A stretch of DNA of 38,489 nucleotides from Nocardia jiangxiensis NBRC 101359 (GTDB taxonomy: Bacteria; Actinomycetota; Actinomycetes; Mycobacteriales; Mycobacteriaceae): the NCBI RefSeq assembly GCF_000308615.1, contig NZ_BAGB01000153.1, forward strand, positions 1 to 38,489, written 5' to 3'. Made by a program: the position numbers and the translations under genes. The notes under the pieces are model-generated. The model made no database searches. It worked only from the letters and a program-made list of their open reading frames with translations, and was not told the DNA's origin. Every line of letters starts with the position of its first letter. Position 1 is the stretch's first letter. Of the stretch, positions 16,918 through 24,795 are shown one piece after another.

Positions 16918-16931
16918 CGGTCGTAAGACCG
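16918..16931. promoter_or_regulatory. Palindrome CGGTC-GTAA-GACCG, candidate operator of the operon
   Basis: A perfect 5-bp inverted repeat with a 4-nt centre lies 30 nt before the LLM start codon. A TTGAAG hexamer ends about 17 nt before TAAGAC, so the palindrome would overlap a plausible -10 region. That is the position expected for a repressor site. It shares CGTAAGAC with the palindrome at 15962-15978. Confidence 0.4.
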
Positions 16932-16961
16932 AATTGCATCGAACAATAGGAGACACTCGAC

Positions 16962-18122
16962 ATGCCGGAAATTCACGGCGTATACCCGCCCCATGCGGAC
17001 CCGGCCGCACGTCCGCTCGAGGCATACGTCGATCAGACCATGCCGATGAAGAACGGCGTGATGCTGGGGTTGTTCCTGCCCAACGAATCGTGGGCCGAGT
17101 TCCCGACTCTCGCGCCCACGACAACGGAATGGACCTACGAATACAACCGCGCCGCAACGCTTGCCGCGGAGGCGGCCGGTTTCCACTTCGCGCTACCGGC
17201 CGGACGGTGGAAGGGGCTGCAAGGCGATCATCTGAACTGGCGTGGCGCCAGCCTCGACACGGTCACCCTCACCGCTGGGCTGCTGGAGGCCACCAGCCGG
17301 ATCACCATCCTGACGACCATCCACACCAACGTCTACAACCCGGTCGTTGCCGCCAAACTGGGCGCGGACATGGATCAGATCGGCGAGGGTCGTTGGGGGA
17401 TGAATATTGTAAGCGGTTGGGGCGCACATGAATTCGAGCAGATGGGCGTGCCGCTCCTGGATCACAAGGAACGATACGTCTACACCGCCGAATGGCTGGA
17501 CATCGTCCGCGGGCTCTGGAACCAGGGGGTGTTCAGTTACGAGGGCAAGCACTTCACGATCCAGGAAGCAACTGCTTGGCCACGACCTGCTCAGCGACCG
17601 CGCCCCCTGCTGGTGAATGCGGGACAGTCATACACCGGGATGAGCTTCTCGGCTCGGCAGGTCGACTACGCGTTCAGTTACCCCAAGAACATTCCCACCT
17701 TCCGCAAGATTTGTGCCGAAGTCGGACGGAATGTGGGATTCATCGGCAACAAGCGCATCATCCTTGGTGACACCGATGCCGAAGCGACCAGGCTCGCGCG
17801 GGCGATCTGCGACAAGGCCGACAAGGCCGCTCTGCGCGCCCACCTCATCTCGGCCGGCGCCGCGACCGAGGAGACCATCGGCGATCTGCTGAAGTCACAG
17901 GCCGACTACGACAAGTACTTCATCGACGACGCCATGATCGGGGATCCCGACACGGTCGCCAGGCAGTTGAGTGACTGGATCCTCGAACATCGGCCCAACG
18001 GAGTCTGCCTGCAGTTCTACAACTGCATCGACGACCTTCGCGTATTTGCCGAGGAGGCCATGCCGCGAATGGCCAAATACCTCGGTGAACACGACTATCC
18101 GCTGCTGCTGAACAGGGGCTGA
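16962..18122 (+). CDS. LLM-class FMNH2-dependent monooxygenase (RutA/SfnG/DszA-like)
   Basis: This 386-aa luciferase-like TIM-barrel monooxygenase belongs to the two-component branch that includes pyrimidine oxygenase RutA, dimethylsulfone monooxygenase SfnG and DszA. Visible marks are MLGLFLPNESW at the first strand, the TEWTYEYN helix, RITILTTIHTN, the branch signature WGMNIVSGWGAHEFEQMG, and VNAGQSYTGMSFSARQVDYAF for the phosphate region. It should consume O2 and FMNH2 delivered by a separate reductase, most likely the one at 16070. It starts 30 nt after a palindromic operator candidate with AGGAG before the ATG, and is the first gene of the long operon. The next gene begins 1 nt after its stop. 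It may act as a type II Baeyer-Villiger enzyme or a C-N/C-S cleaving oxygenase; the substrate is open. Confidence 0.92.
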   Translation: MPEIHGVYPPHADPAARPLEAYVDQTMPMKNGVMLGLFLPNESWAEFPTLAPTTTEWTYEYNRAATLAAEAAGFHFALPAGRWKGLQGDHLNWRGASLDTVTLTAGLLEATSRITILTTIHTNVYNPVVAAKLGADMDQIGEGRWGMNIVSGWGAHEFEQMGVPLLDHKERYVYTAEWLDIVRGLWNQGVFSYEGKHFTIQEATAWPRPAQRPRPLLVNAGQSYTGMSFSARQVDYAFSYPKNIPTFRKICAEVGRNVGFIGNKRIILGDTDAEATRLARAICDKADKAALRAHLISAGAATEETIGDLLKSQADYDKYFIDDAMIGDPDTVARQLSDWILEHRPNGVCLQFYNCIDDLRVFAEEAMPRMAKYLGEHDYPLLLNRG

Positions 18123-18123
18123 G

Positions 18124-18909
18124 ATGACCGACACTTCCACGACCGAATCCATGGTTCACATCGACGAAGGCGAGGTCGGCATCGTCACCTTGTCCCGGCC
18201 GCCGGTGAACGCGATGAGCACGGGTTTGCGGGCGGAACTCACCGATGCCCTCAACTCGCTGGTGGCCGGCAACTCCAGCGTCATAGTCATCAGGGGTTCG
18301 GGCAAGGGGTTCTGCGCTGGGGCCGATGTCAAAGAGTTTCACGGCCGCCAGGGTGATGCGGCCCGCACCATGAGCTCGCTGAGTCAGGGCACCCGATTCT
18401 GGGATGCGGTCTACGACGTTCAGGTACCGGTCGTCGCCGCGATGCACGGGTTCGCGGTCGGTGCGGGCCTGGTGATGGCTTCGCTCTGTGACTTCCGCCT
18501 CGCCTCGGCCGAATGCAGGTTCTCGATGCCAGAGATCGCGGTAGGTATCTCGGTCGCCGGGGGTGGCGCGCAGTTGCGCCGACTCGGGCTGCGCGAGGGA
18601 TTCCTGCGTGATCTGTTGCTCAACGGCGAAACCATAGATGCCGCAACGGCATTGCGCGAAGGCTTGGTTGACCGAGTCCTGCCCGAGGAGGACTTCGAGG
18701 AGGCGGCCTTGGCCTGGGCGAAGAGGTTGGCACGCCATGGCCGACCTGCGCTGCAGGCGATGAAGGCCGCCATCAATCTCACCGAATCGGCTCCGGACTG
18801 GCGGGCGGGCAATGCCCTCACTCGGAGCCTCAGCGTTGGGTTCGTCGAGTCCTATTCGCGGCGCGCAGCAAGCGCCGGTGAGGTTCACAACGAACGGAAG
18901 CACGGCTGA
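18124..18909 (+). CDS. Crotonase/enoyl-CoA hydratase family protein 1
   Basis: This 261-aa crotonase-fold protein retains both oxyanion-hole segments (GKGFCAGADV at 60-69 and MHGFAVGAGL at 107-116). Glu137 in MPEIAVG corresponds to catalytic Glu144 of rat enoyl-CoA hydratase. The second catalytic Glu (164 in rat) aligns with Asp163 (REGFLRDLLL), a change seen in crotonases that are not classical hydratases. It could be a hydratase, isomerase, or C-C bond hydrolase. It starts 1 nt after the LLM gene and ends 1 nt before the second crotonase, so these are tightly coupled. Confidence 0.9.
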   Translation: MTDTSTTESMVHIDEGEVGIVTLSRPPVNAMSTGLRAELTDALNSLVAGNSSVIVIRGSGKGFCAGADVKEFHGRQGDAARTMSSLSQGTRFWDAVYDVQVPVVAAMHGFAVGAGLVMASLCDFRLASAECRFSMPEIAVGISVAGGGAQLRRLGLREGFLRDLLLNGETIDAATALREGLVDRVLPEEDFEEAALAWAKRLARHGRPALQAMKAAINLTESAPDWRAGNALTRSLSVGFVESYSRRAASAGEVHNERKHG

Positions 18910-18910
18910 A

Positions 18911-19681
18911 ATGGCTGGTGTCAGGGTAGAAGACAACGATGGCGCGCGCTGGATTCGATTCGACCGTCCCGAGAAGCGCAATGCACTGCGGATCGAGGAT
19001 GTGGAGTCCATTCGCGCAGCGGTGAATCAAGCTCCGGGCGAAGGATGTTCGAGCATCGTTTTCACCGGCGGAGTTCGTGACTTTTCCGCCGGCGCAGATG
19101 TTTCCGGCTTCCGGGCCACGCCTGCGGACTCTGCGTTGGATGTATCCGGCGATAGCCCCGGCCAGCGGATGCTGCAAGAGGTTCGGACGTGTCAGCTTCC
19201 AACGATCGCGGCTATCGAGGGCTACTGCGTGGGCTTGGCGATGGATCTGACGGCGGTGTGTGACATCCGAGTTGCCTCTCGCTCAGCGCGTTTCAGCATG
19301 CCCGAGGTGAAGATCGGTCTTCCGGTCATCGGCGAGGCCAGCCTGTTCGAACGGTACATCGGTCTGACCCGAGCCAAGGAGATGTTGCTCACGGGGCGCT
19401 GGTATTCCGCCGAGCAGATGGCCGATTGGGGGTACCTCAACCAGCTCACCGACATCGGGGAAGCAGAAAAGACTGCGCAGCCCTACGTCGATGAGTTTCG
19501 CAGACTTCCCGCGCGCACATTGGCGGCTCAGAAACGCATCTTCGAGGCTTGGCTGCAGTTGCCGCAGCGTGAGGCGTCCCGCGTGAGCATCCTCGAATAC
19601 GCGGTCACCACGGCGCATCCGGAGACCCGTCGGTGGGTCGAGCAGTACAAGACCACTCGGTCCAACGGAAGCAAGGCGTAG
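18911..19681 (+). CDS. Enoyl-CoA hydratase family protein 2
   Basis: This 256-aa crotonase has oxyanion segments VRDFSAGADV (55-64) and IEGYCVGLAMD (102-112). Both catalytic glutamates align, Glu132 in MPEVKIG and Glu157 in TRAKEMLLTG, so it is the best candidate for a true enoyl-CoA hydratase among the three in the operon. I chose the ATG at 18911. The frame is open for 33 codons more, but those are the other-frame reading of the preceding gene's 3' end. It lies between crotonase 1 (1-nt gap) and the CoA-transferase (3-nt gap). It probably hydrates an unsaturated CoA ester formed during side-chain or ring-fragment breakdown. Confidence 0.92.
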   Translation: MAGVRVEDNDGARWIRFDRPEKRNALRIEDVESIRAAVNQAPGEGCSSIVFTGGVRDFSAGADVSGFRATPADSALDVSGDSPGQRMLQEVRTCQLPTIAAIEGYCVGLAMDLTAVCDIRVASRSARFSMPEVKIGLPVIGEASLFERYIGLTRAKEMLLTGRWYSAEQMADWGYLNQLTDIGEAEKTAQPYVDEFRRLPARTLAAQKRIFEAWLQLPQREASRVSILEYAVTTAHPETRRWVEQYKTTRSNGSKA

Positions 19682-19684
19682 ATC

Positions 19685-20896
19685 ATGAATGAAGACGCGG
19701 AGACCACAGCCAGTTTCGGGCCACTGAGTGGTGTGAAGGTTCTGGACTTCAGCCGTGTGGTTGCGGGCCCGTTGTGTGGCTTGTATCTGGCGGATCTCGG
19801 GGCCGATGTCATCAAGATCGAGGCGCCCGGAGGCGACGAGAATCGGCGCTGGGAGCCCTCGTTCGATGGATCCAGTGCGGGGTTCGTGTACATGAATCGC
19901 GGCAAGCGGGGCATGACGCTGAACCTGAAATCCCCAGCGGGGCAGAACATCTTGGCTGATCTCGTGGCGGCCGCCGACGTCGTGATCGACAGCTACCTGC
20001 CGTCCGACGCGGAGGTTCTCGGCCTGACCCACGACGCGCTGGTGGCCATGAATCCCGAGATCGTGCACGTCTCGGTGACCGCTTACGGTGGGCAGGGCCC
20101 GATGCGCAACAATCCTGGCTACGATCTGCTCTTGCAGGCGTTCTCGGGAATCATGCAGACCACCGGGGAGGCCGACGGACCGCCATTGCGGGCGGGTGCG
20201 TCGGTTGTGGATATCTCCACGGGCATGCTGGCCTTCGGCTACACACTCAGCGCGCTCTACGCTCGGGCCACCGGTCGGGCGACCGGGGAGCACGTCCAGG
20301 TCTCGTTGCTGCAGAGTGGTATGGCGCTCGTGAGCACCCATATCGCCAATCTCGCGATAGGCGGAGCGGAGCCCAAGCGCCAGGGGTCCGGGCTGTGGTC
20401 ACTGGTGCCATATCAGGCGTTCGAGGCGGCCGACGGCTGGATCCTCATCGGGGTGACGAACGACGATGCCTGGGTCCGGTTCTGTGCCGCAATGGAACTC
20501 ACGGATCTGGCCGCCAATGAAGAGTACGCACATGCCCGGGGCCGCATTGAGCATCGTGCCGAGGTGGTGAGCAGGATCCAGGAAGTCGTCGCGAACTCCA
20601 CGATCGCCGAGTTGATCAAGGTGCTCGAACCGGCACGGATTCCGGTATCGCCGATCAACACGATCCGTGAGGTTGTTCAGCACGAACAGGTGCTCGCCTC
20701 CGGGATCATGGTCCCCCTGGGCGGGGCCGAAGACCGGGATATCCAGGTCGTCGGGCGTCCGGTCCGATTCGCGAATCCCTACGATCAACCCTCCGTGCCT
20801 GCGCCGCGCTTGGGGGAGCACACCACGGAAATTCTCGCCGACTTGGGATATTCGGCGGACAAGATCAGCGAGCTGGTCGATCAGGGCGCGCTCTGA
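19685..20896 (+). CDS. CaiB/BaiF family (class III) CoA-transferase
   Basis: This 403-aa class III CoA-transferase moves CoA between carboxylic acids through a mixed anhydride on an aspartate. The N-terminal block LSGVKVLDFSRVVAGP and LADLGADVIKIEAPGGDE is the family signature. Asp176 in VVDISTGM aligns with the catalytic Asp169 of formyl-CoA transferase. PGYDLLLQAFSG precedes it as usual. Length is normal. It starts 3 nt after crotonase 2; the next gene follows after 64 nt with its own ribosome site. In this pathway it would activate an acid intermediate as its CoA ester without ATP. Donor and acceptor cannot be told. Confidence 0.95.
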   Translation: MNEDAETTASFGPLSGVKVLDFSRVVAGPLCGLYLADLGADVIKIEAPGGDENRRWEPSFDGSSAGFVYMNRGKRGMTLNLKSPAGQNILADLVAAADVVIDSYLPSDAEVLGLTHDALVAMNPEIVHVSVTAYGGQGPMRNNPGYDLLLQAFSGIMQTTGEADGPPLRAGASVVDISTGMLAFGYTLSALYARATGRATGEHVQVSLLQSGMALVSTHIANLAIGGAEPKRQGSGLWSLVPYQAFEAADGWILIGVTNDDAWVRFCAAMELTDLAANEEYAHARGRIEHRAEVVSRIQEVVANSTIAELIKVLEPARIPVSPINTIREVVQHEQVLASGIMVPLGGAEDRDIQVVGRPVRFANPYDQPSVPAPRLGEHTTEILADLGYSADKISELVDQGAL

Positions 20897-20960
20897 ACTG
20901 CGGCGGAACTAGTCGAACACAAGCGCCCCGGGCACGATAGATGGAACTTGGAGCAAAGAA

Positions 20961-22910
20961 ATGACCCAAACCAAGACCGCACCGATGGTCGGCGAGGACG
21001 AACTACGCGCCGCTGTCGAAACGGCCAATATTCCGATCCTGCTGATGGTGTTGGTTCAACTGACAGGCGATGTGACCTGGCTGGATGAGCCGTATGCACC
21101 CAGCCGGACGATCGGCATGGACGACAACGACGACGGCGGCTTGTCCGCCGAGCTGCAGCACGAGATTCGCGCGGCGGCGGCCGATGCGATCGTGACCTGG
21201 TCTCGGGACGGAAAAATCGCGCTCGAGAGCCCGAACGAGGATCTGCTGGTCCGAATGCTCGGCGTCTCGATGGGGGAGCCCATTCCAGCCGAATCGGGCC
21301 CACGGATCGCCGCGTCGCTGCGGACCGCGTTGAACCCGGAAGACAGCAGATATGTCCCGATCGAAACGCCATGCGCATATCAGGTGCTAATCGTCGGCGC
21401 CGGGTTCTCCGGGGTCGCTATGGCCGCCCGACTGGCCGAGGCCGAGGTGCCATTCCTGGTACTGGAGAAGGCCGAGGACGTCGGTGGCGTATGGTGGTCG
21501 AACCGCTATCCCGGTGCAGGCGTGGATACGCCGAGCTATTTGTATTCGCTGTCATTCGCACCGCATCCGTGGAAGCATTACTATGCTGGCCGTACCGAGG
21601 TTCAAGAATACATTCGCACGATTGTGGATGATCGCGATCTTTCTCCGCATATTCGCCTGGGCGCGGAGGTGGAGCAGGCCACCTTCGATGAGGAGAATTC
21701 GCGCTGGGTCGTGCGTGTCCGCGATGCACAGAACCACGTCTACGAAGTGCAATCCGACATCCTGGTGAGCGGGGTCGGGCTGTTCAATCCGCCGGTCATC
21801 CCCGACCTGCCGGGTTTGTCGGACTTCGCCGGTGACGTCTTCCATACCGCGGAATGGCCCGGCACCGTGGATATAAGCGGCAAACGGGTTGGAGTCGTCG
21901 GCAACGGTGCGAGCGCGATGCAGACTGTTCCCTCGATCGCACCGGAGACCGAATCAGTAACGGTATTCCAACGGTCACCGCAGTGGATCGCACCCTTCCC
22001 CAAATTCAAGAAAGAGATCCCCGAACCCATCGCCCTTCTGCTCCGTGAAGTCCCGTTGTATCGGGCATGGTTCCGAGAGCGACAGGGCTGGATATTCGGT
22101 GATAGAAGCTATCCGGCGATACACAAGGACGCCGATTGGCCGCATCCGGAACGCTCGCTGAACAGGCAGAACGACTCGCACCGGAGGTTCTTCGAGCGCT
22201 ACCTGCGCGATAAACTCAACGGCCGTGACGACCTGATCGCGAAGTGTCTGCCAGGTTTTCCTCCATTCGCCAAGCGCATGCTGCTCGACAACGGCTGGTT
22301 CGACTCACTGCGCCGGAAGAATGTCACGCTCGAAACATCCGGCATCGCCGAGGTCCTACCGACAGGCGTGGTCACCACAGCAGGCAAGAAGTACGAGCTG
22401 GATACGCTCGTATTCGCAACTGGATTCGGCGCGACTCGTTTCATCTCGACCTTCGATGTCATCGGGCGCAACGGTGTGACACTGCGCGACGCATGGGATG
22501 ATGATGACGCACGAGCCTACCTCGGACTGACGGTTCCGGGATTCCCGAATTTCTTCATGCTGTACGGCCCGAACATCAATGGCGGTGGCGGCAGCGTGCT
22601 CGGCCATCTCGAAGCGCAGATTCACTACATCATCGAGCTGCTACGAAAGATGACGGCCGCTGGTATCGGTGCCGTCGATATCAAAGATGAAGTTTACGAC
22701 GAGTACAACCGCACCGTCTCGGACAAGCATGAAAACCTGATCTACACGCATCCGGGTGTGAATACCTACTATCGGAACTCTCGTGGACGTGTGGTCGTGC
22801 AGAATGCTTTCAACAATGCACAGTACTGGCAGCTCACGCGGAACCCGAGACTTTCCGATTTCGTCACGATCTCCGGCGCGGATGATACTAACGAGGCGGA
22901 AGCCTCATGA
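20961..22910 (+). CDS. Type I Baeyer-Villiger monooxygenase, HAPMO-like
   Basis: This 649-aa flavoprotein inserts one oxygen next to a ketone using NADPH and O2, giving an ester or lactone. The FAD site is VLIVGAGFSGVAMA (GAGFSG at 146-151). The Baeyer-Villiger fingerprint FAGDVFHTAEWP spans 289-300, and the NADPH site GVVGNGASAM spans 311-320. About 140 residues precede the FAD site, an N-terminal extension as in 4-hydroxyacetophenone monooxygenase (about 640 aa) and absent from cyclohexanone monooxygenase. GGAG lies before the ATG at 20961. Its end overlaps the VOC gene by 4 nt. It is the most direct evidence that the pathway handles a ketone. Confidence 0.95.
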   Translation: MTQTKTAPMVGEDELRAAVETANIPILLMVLVQLTGDVTWLDEPYAPSRTIGMDDNDDGGLSAELQHEIRAAAADAIVTWSRDGKIALESPNEDLLVRMLGVSMGEPIPAESGPRIAASLRTALNPEDSRYVPIETPCAYQVLIVGAGFSGVAMAARLAEAEVPFLVLEKAEDVGGVWWSNRYPGAGVDTPSYLYSLSFAPHPWKHYYAGRTEVQEYIRTIVDDRDLSPHIRLGAEVEQATFDEENSRWVVRVRDAQNHVYEVQSDILVSGVGLFNPPVIPDLPGLSDFAGDVFHTAEWPGTVDISGKRVGVVGNGASAMQTVPSIAPETESVTVFQRSPQWIAPFPKFKKEIPEPIALLLREVPLYRAWFRERQGWIFGDRSYPAIHKDADWPHPERSLNRQNDSHRRFFERYLRDKLNGRDDLIAKCLPGFPPFAKRMLLDNGWFDSLRRKNVTLETSGIAEVLPTGVVTTAGKKYELDTLVFATGFGATRFISTFDVIGRNGVTLRDAWDDDDARAYLGLTVPGFPNFFMLYGPNINGGGGSVLGHLEAQIHYIIELLRKMTAAGIGAVDIKDEVYDEYNRTVSDKHENLIYTHPGVNTYYRNSRGRVVVQNAFNNAQYWQLTRNPRLSDFVTISGADDTNEAEAS

Positions 22911-23326
22911 TCGGACGCATCGAACTGCGAAAGTCAGCGATAGACCTCGCAATCGTCACAGCGATGCCAGAACGCATGACATGGTTCTATCGCGACGTCC
23001 TCGGATTGGAGGACCTTGGTGTGGCGGCTACACGATCGACCCCCGGAGGCTCGGTTCGGCGTCTGCTCTGCGGAAACAGCGTTATAAAACTGATCAGCTA
23101 CGCGGACGATCCGCCCCTGCGTGCACCGCAGGGTAACGTCACCGATGCGACAGGATTCCGGTACCTGACCATTTTCGTCGGAAATCTGCTCGAAGTGGTC
23201 GGCGCATGTGAAAGAGCGGACATCCGCGTGGTCACGCCGGTGAAGGAAGTTTCCACCGGTGTCCGGATCGCCATTGTCGAGGATCCTGAAGGCAACCTGG
23301 TCGAGTTTCTCGAAGGCCGGGGATGA
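22907..23326 (+). CDS. VOC/glyoxalase-fold protein
   Basis: This 139-aa protein of the vicinal oxygen chelate superfamily has the paired beta-alpha-beta-beta-beta layout: MTWFYRDVLGLEDLG in the first half and a C-terminal IAIVEDPEGNLVEFLE in the second. The terminal Glu metal ligand is present. The usual histidines at the other ligand positions are not (IDLAIV at the first strand, RYLTIFV at the third), so classical metal-dependent dioxygenase or glyoxalase activity is doubtful. Its start overlaps the BVMO stop (ATGA at 22907-22910), suggesting a role tied to the BVMO product, such as isomerase, epimerase or binding protein. Confidence 0.85.
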   Translation: MIGRIELRKSAIDLAIVTAMPERMTWFYRDVLGLEDLGVAATRSTPGGSVRRLLCGNSVIKLISYADDPPLRAPQGNVTDATGFRYLTIFVGNLLEVVGACERADIRVVTPVKEVSTGVRIAIVEDPEGNLVEFLEGRG

Positions 23327-23336
23327 AGGAGTTGCG

Positions 23337-23567
23337 ATGAAGATCGCTATTGATCTGATGAAGTGCCAGAACCATGCCCAGTGCACCTACTCCGCGCCGG
23401 AAATTTTCACTCTGGACGCCAGCGGGCATTTGGCATTCCGGGCCGGCGCAACCCGCGAATATCGCTCGGGTGAAATCGATGAGGCGCAGCATGAAGGCGT
23501 CGAGGAGGCGATCGATATGTGCCCTGCACAGGCGATCCGCTGGCTCGAGGACGGAGGTCCCCGATGA
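23337..23567 (+). CDS. [3Fe-4S]-type ferredoxin (P450 partner)
   Basis: This 76-aa ferredoxin has three cluster cysteines, Cys10, Cys16 (CQNHAQC) and Cys62 followed by Pro (MCPAQAI), the pattern of actinobacterial [3Fe-4S] ferredoxins that feed P450s. APEIFTLD after the second Cys is also typical. The true start is the ATG at 23337, with AAGGAG in front. A longer open frame from 23259 overlaps the VOC gene and is not needed. The stop overlaps the ferredoxin reductase start by 4 nt. Together with the reductase and the next gene, a P450, it forms a complete class I electron chain. Confidence 0.93.
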   Translation: MKIAIDLMKCQNHAQCTYSAPEIFTLDASGHLAFRAGATREYRSGEIDEAQHEGVEEAIDMCPAQAIRWLEDGGPR

Positions 23568-24787
23568 CCGCGGCCAGGCTCCACGCGGACAATCGTGCTG
23601 TTGTCGTCGGTGCGTCGCTGGCCGGTTTGCGGGCGGCGGAGTCGTTGCGTAAGAACGGTTTCAGTGGCGAGATCGTGATCGTCGGTGCGGAACGGCACAT
23701 GCCGTACAACCGGCCCCCGCTGTCGAAAGCGCCGCTGGACGAGCCGGTCGAGCCGGAATGGCTGAAGCCGAATCGTGCTGTTGCGGAGGCGAACTGGCGA
23801 CTCGGAGCGCGAGTTGTCGCGAGCGATCTCGACCGTGGATCGGTGACCCTCGACTCCGGTGAGACCCTGAGCTGGGATGGCCTGGTGATCGCGACCGGTC
23901 TGCGGCCCCGCACACTCGACCTGGCCGGCCCGACGGCGGGGCGCTACGTATTGCGAAGCGTCGATCACGCGAACCAGTTGCGGAAAGCTCTGATCGGCGC
24001 GCGGCGCCTGGTTGTTGTGGGCGCTGGATTCGTCGGTTGCGAGATCGCCGCGCTGGCCGCCTCGGCGGGGATGTCGGTGCACGTTGTGGCACCCGAATCG
24101 GTGGCGCTCGAGCGCCCGCTGGGCGAATTCGCGGGGGCCGAGATACAGCGTCGTCTCGAGGAACTGGGCGTCACATTTCATATGCGCGCTCTACCGGTTC
24201 GATACGAGGGCGGTGCGGCGGTCGACGAGGTCGTGCTGTCGAACTTGGATCGGTTGCCCGCGGATGTCGTCGTCGAAGCTGTCGGCAGCGTGCCCGACTG
24301 TGCATGGCTCGGCGGCAATGGCCTGGACCTGTCCGACGGGGTGCTGTGTAACGACTTCATGCAGGTACCGGGTCGGCCGGGAGTTGTGGTCTGCGGCGAC
24401 GTCGCTCGATTTCCCCATCGCGCATACGACGACGTGCCGCGCCGGGTAGAGCACTGGTCCACCGCAGTCGACACTGCACGCAAGGCGGGGGCTGTCCTCG
24501 CCGGTCATCTGACCGGTACGTGTGAGCCGACCGACGCGTTCACGTCGTTGCCATCGTTCTGGAGCCATCTGTCGGCTATTCGGATCCAGTCGTTCGGTAT
24601 GCCCAGCCTGGGCATGGGAGACGTGCGCGTGCTCGAAGGCTCTTTGACCAACGAATCAGCCATCGGATACTTCCGAGACAACGAACTGGTCGGTGTCGTA
24701 CTCGTCGGTATGGCTACCAGATATATGCACTACCGACGGGAGGCCGAGCTGGCCGGCGCCAGACTCGGCAGGCGTCAGGAACGGTGA
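23564..24787 (+). CDS. NAD(P)H-ferredoxin reductase (FAD, rhodocoxin/putidaredoxin reductase type)
   Basis: This 407-aa flavoprotein has two Rossmann motifs: GASLAGL at 16-22 for FAD, and a second motif (VVVGAGFVGCEIA) for NAD(P)H near 150. PYNRPPLSK near 48 and VCGDVARFPH near 285 are marks of the putidaredoxin/rhodocoxin reductase family. It takes electrons from NAD(P)H and passes them to the ferredoxin encoded just upstream, whose stop overlaps its ATG at 23564. The GTGA at its end touches the next gene, a P450. Length is normal. Confidence 0.95.
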   Translation: MTAARLHADNRAVVVGASLAGLRAAESLRKNGFSGEIVIVGAERHMPYNRPPLSKAPLDEPVEPEWLKPNRAVAEANWRLGARVVASDLDRGSVTLDSGETLSWDGLVIATGLRPRTLDLAGPTAGRYVLRSVDHANQLRKALIGARRLVVVGAGFVGCEIAALAASAGMSVHVVAPESVALERPLGEFAGAEIQRRLEELGVTFHMRALPVRYEGGAAVDEVVLSNLDRLPADVVVEAVGSVPDCAWLGGNGLDLSDGVLCNDFMQVPGRPGVVVCGDVARFPHRAYDDVPRRVEHWSTAVDTARKAGAVLAGHLTGTCEPTDAFTSLPSFWSHLSAIRIQSFGMPSLGMGDVRVLEGSLTNESAIGYFRDNELVGVVLVGMATRYMHYRREAELAGARLGRRQER

Positions 24788-24795
24788 GGATCGCC

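Larger units (their letters stand above)
16586..16961. other. 376-nt regulatory gap before the main catabolic operon
   Basis: No gene is supported. The gap holds several dyads and repeats: CGTATATCG at 16659-16667 and again at 16754-16762, an inverted relative CATATACGAG at 16691-16700, a GCGCAC/GTGCGC hairpin at 16728-16745, and the palindrome CGGTC-GTAA-GACCG at 16918-16931. AGGAG stands before the ATG at 16962. This is the obvious control region of the long downstream operon, and no regulator gene is adjacent to it. Confidence 0.6.
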
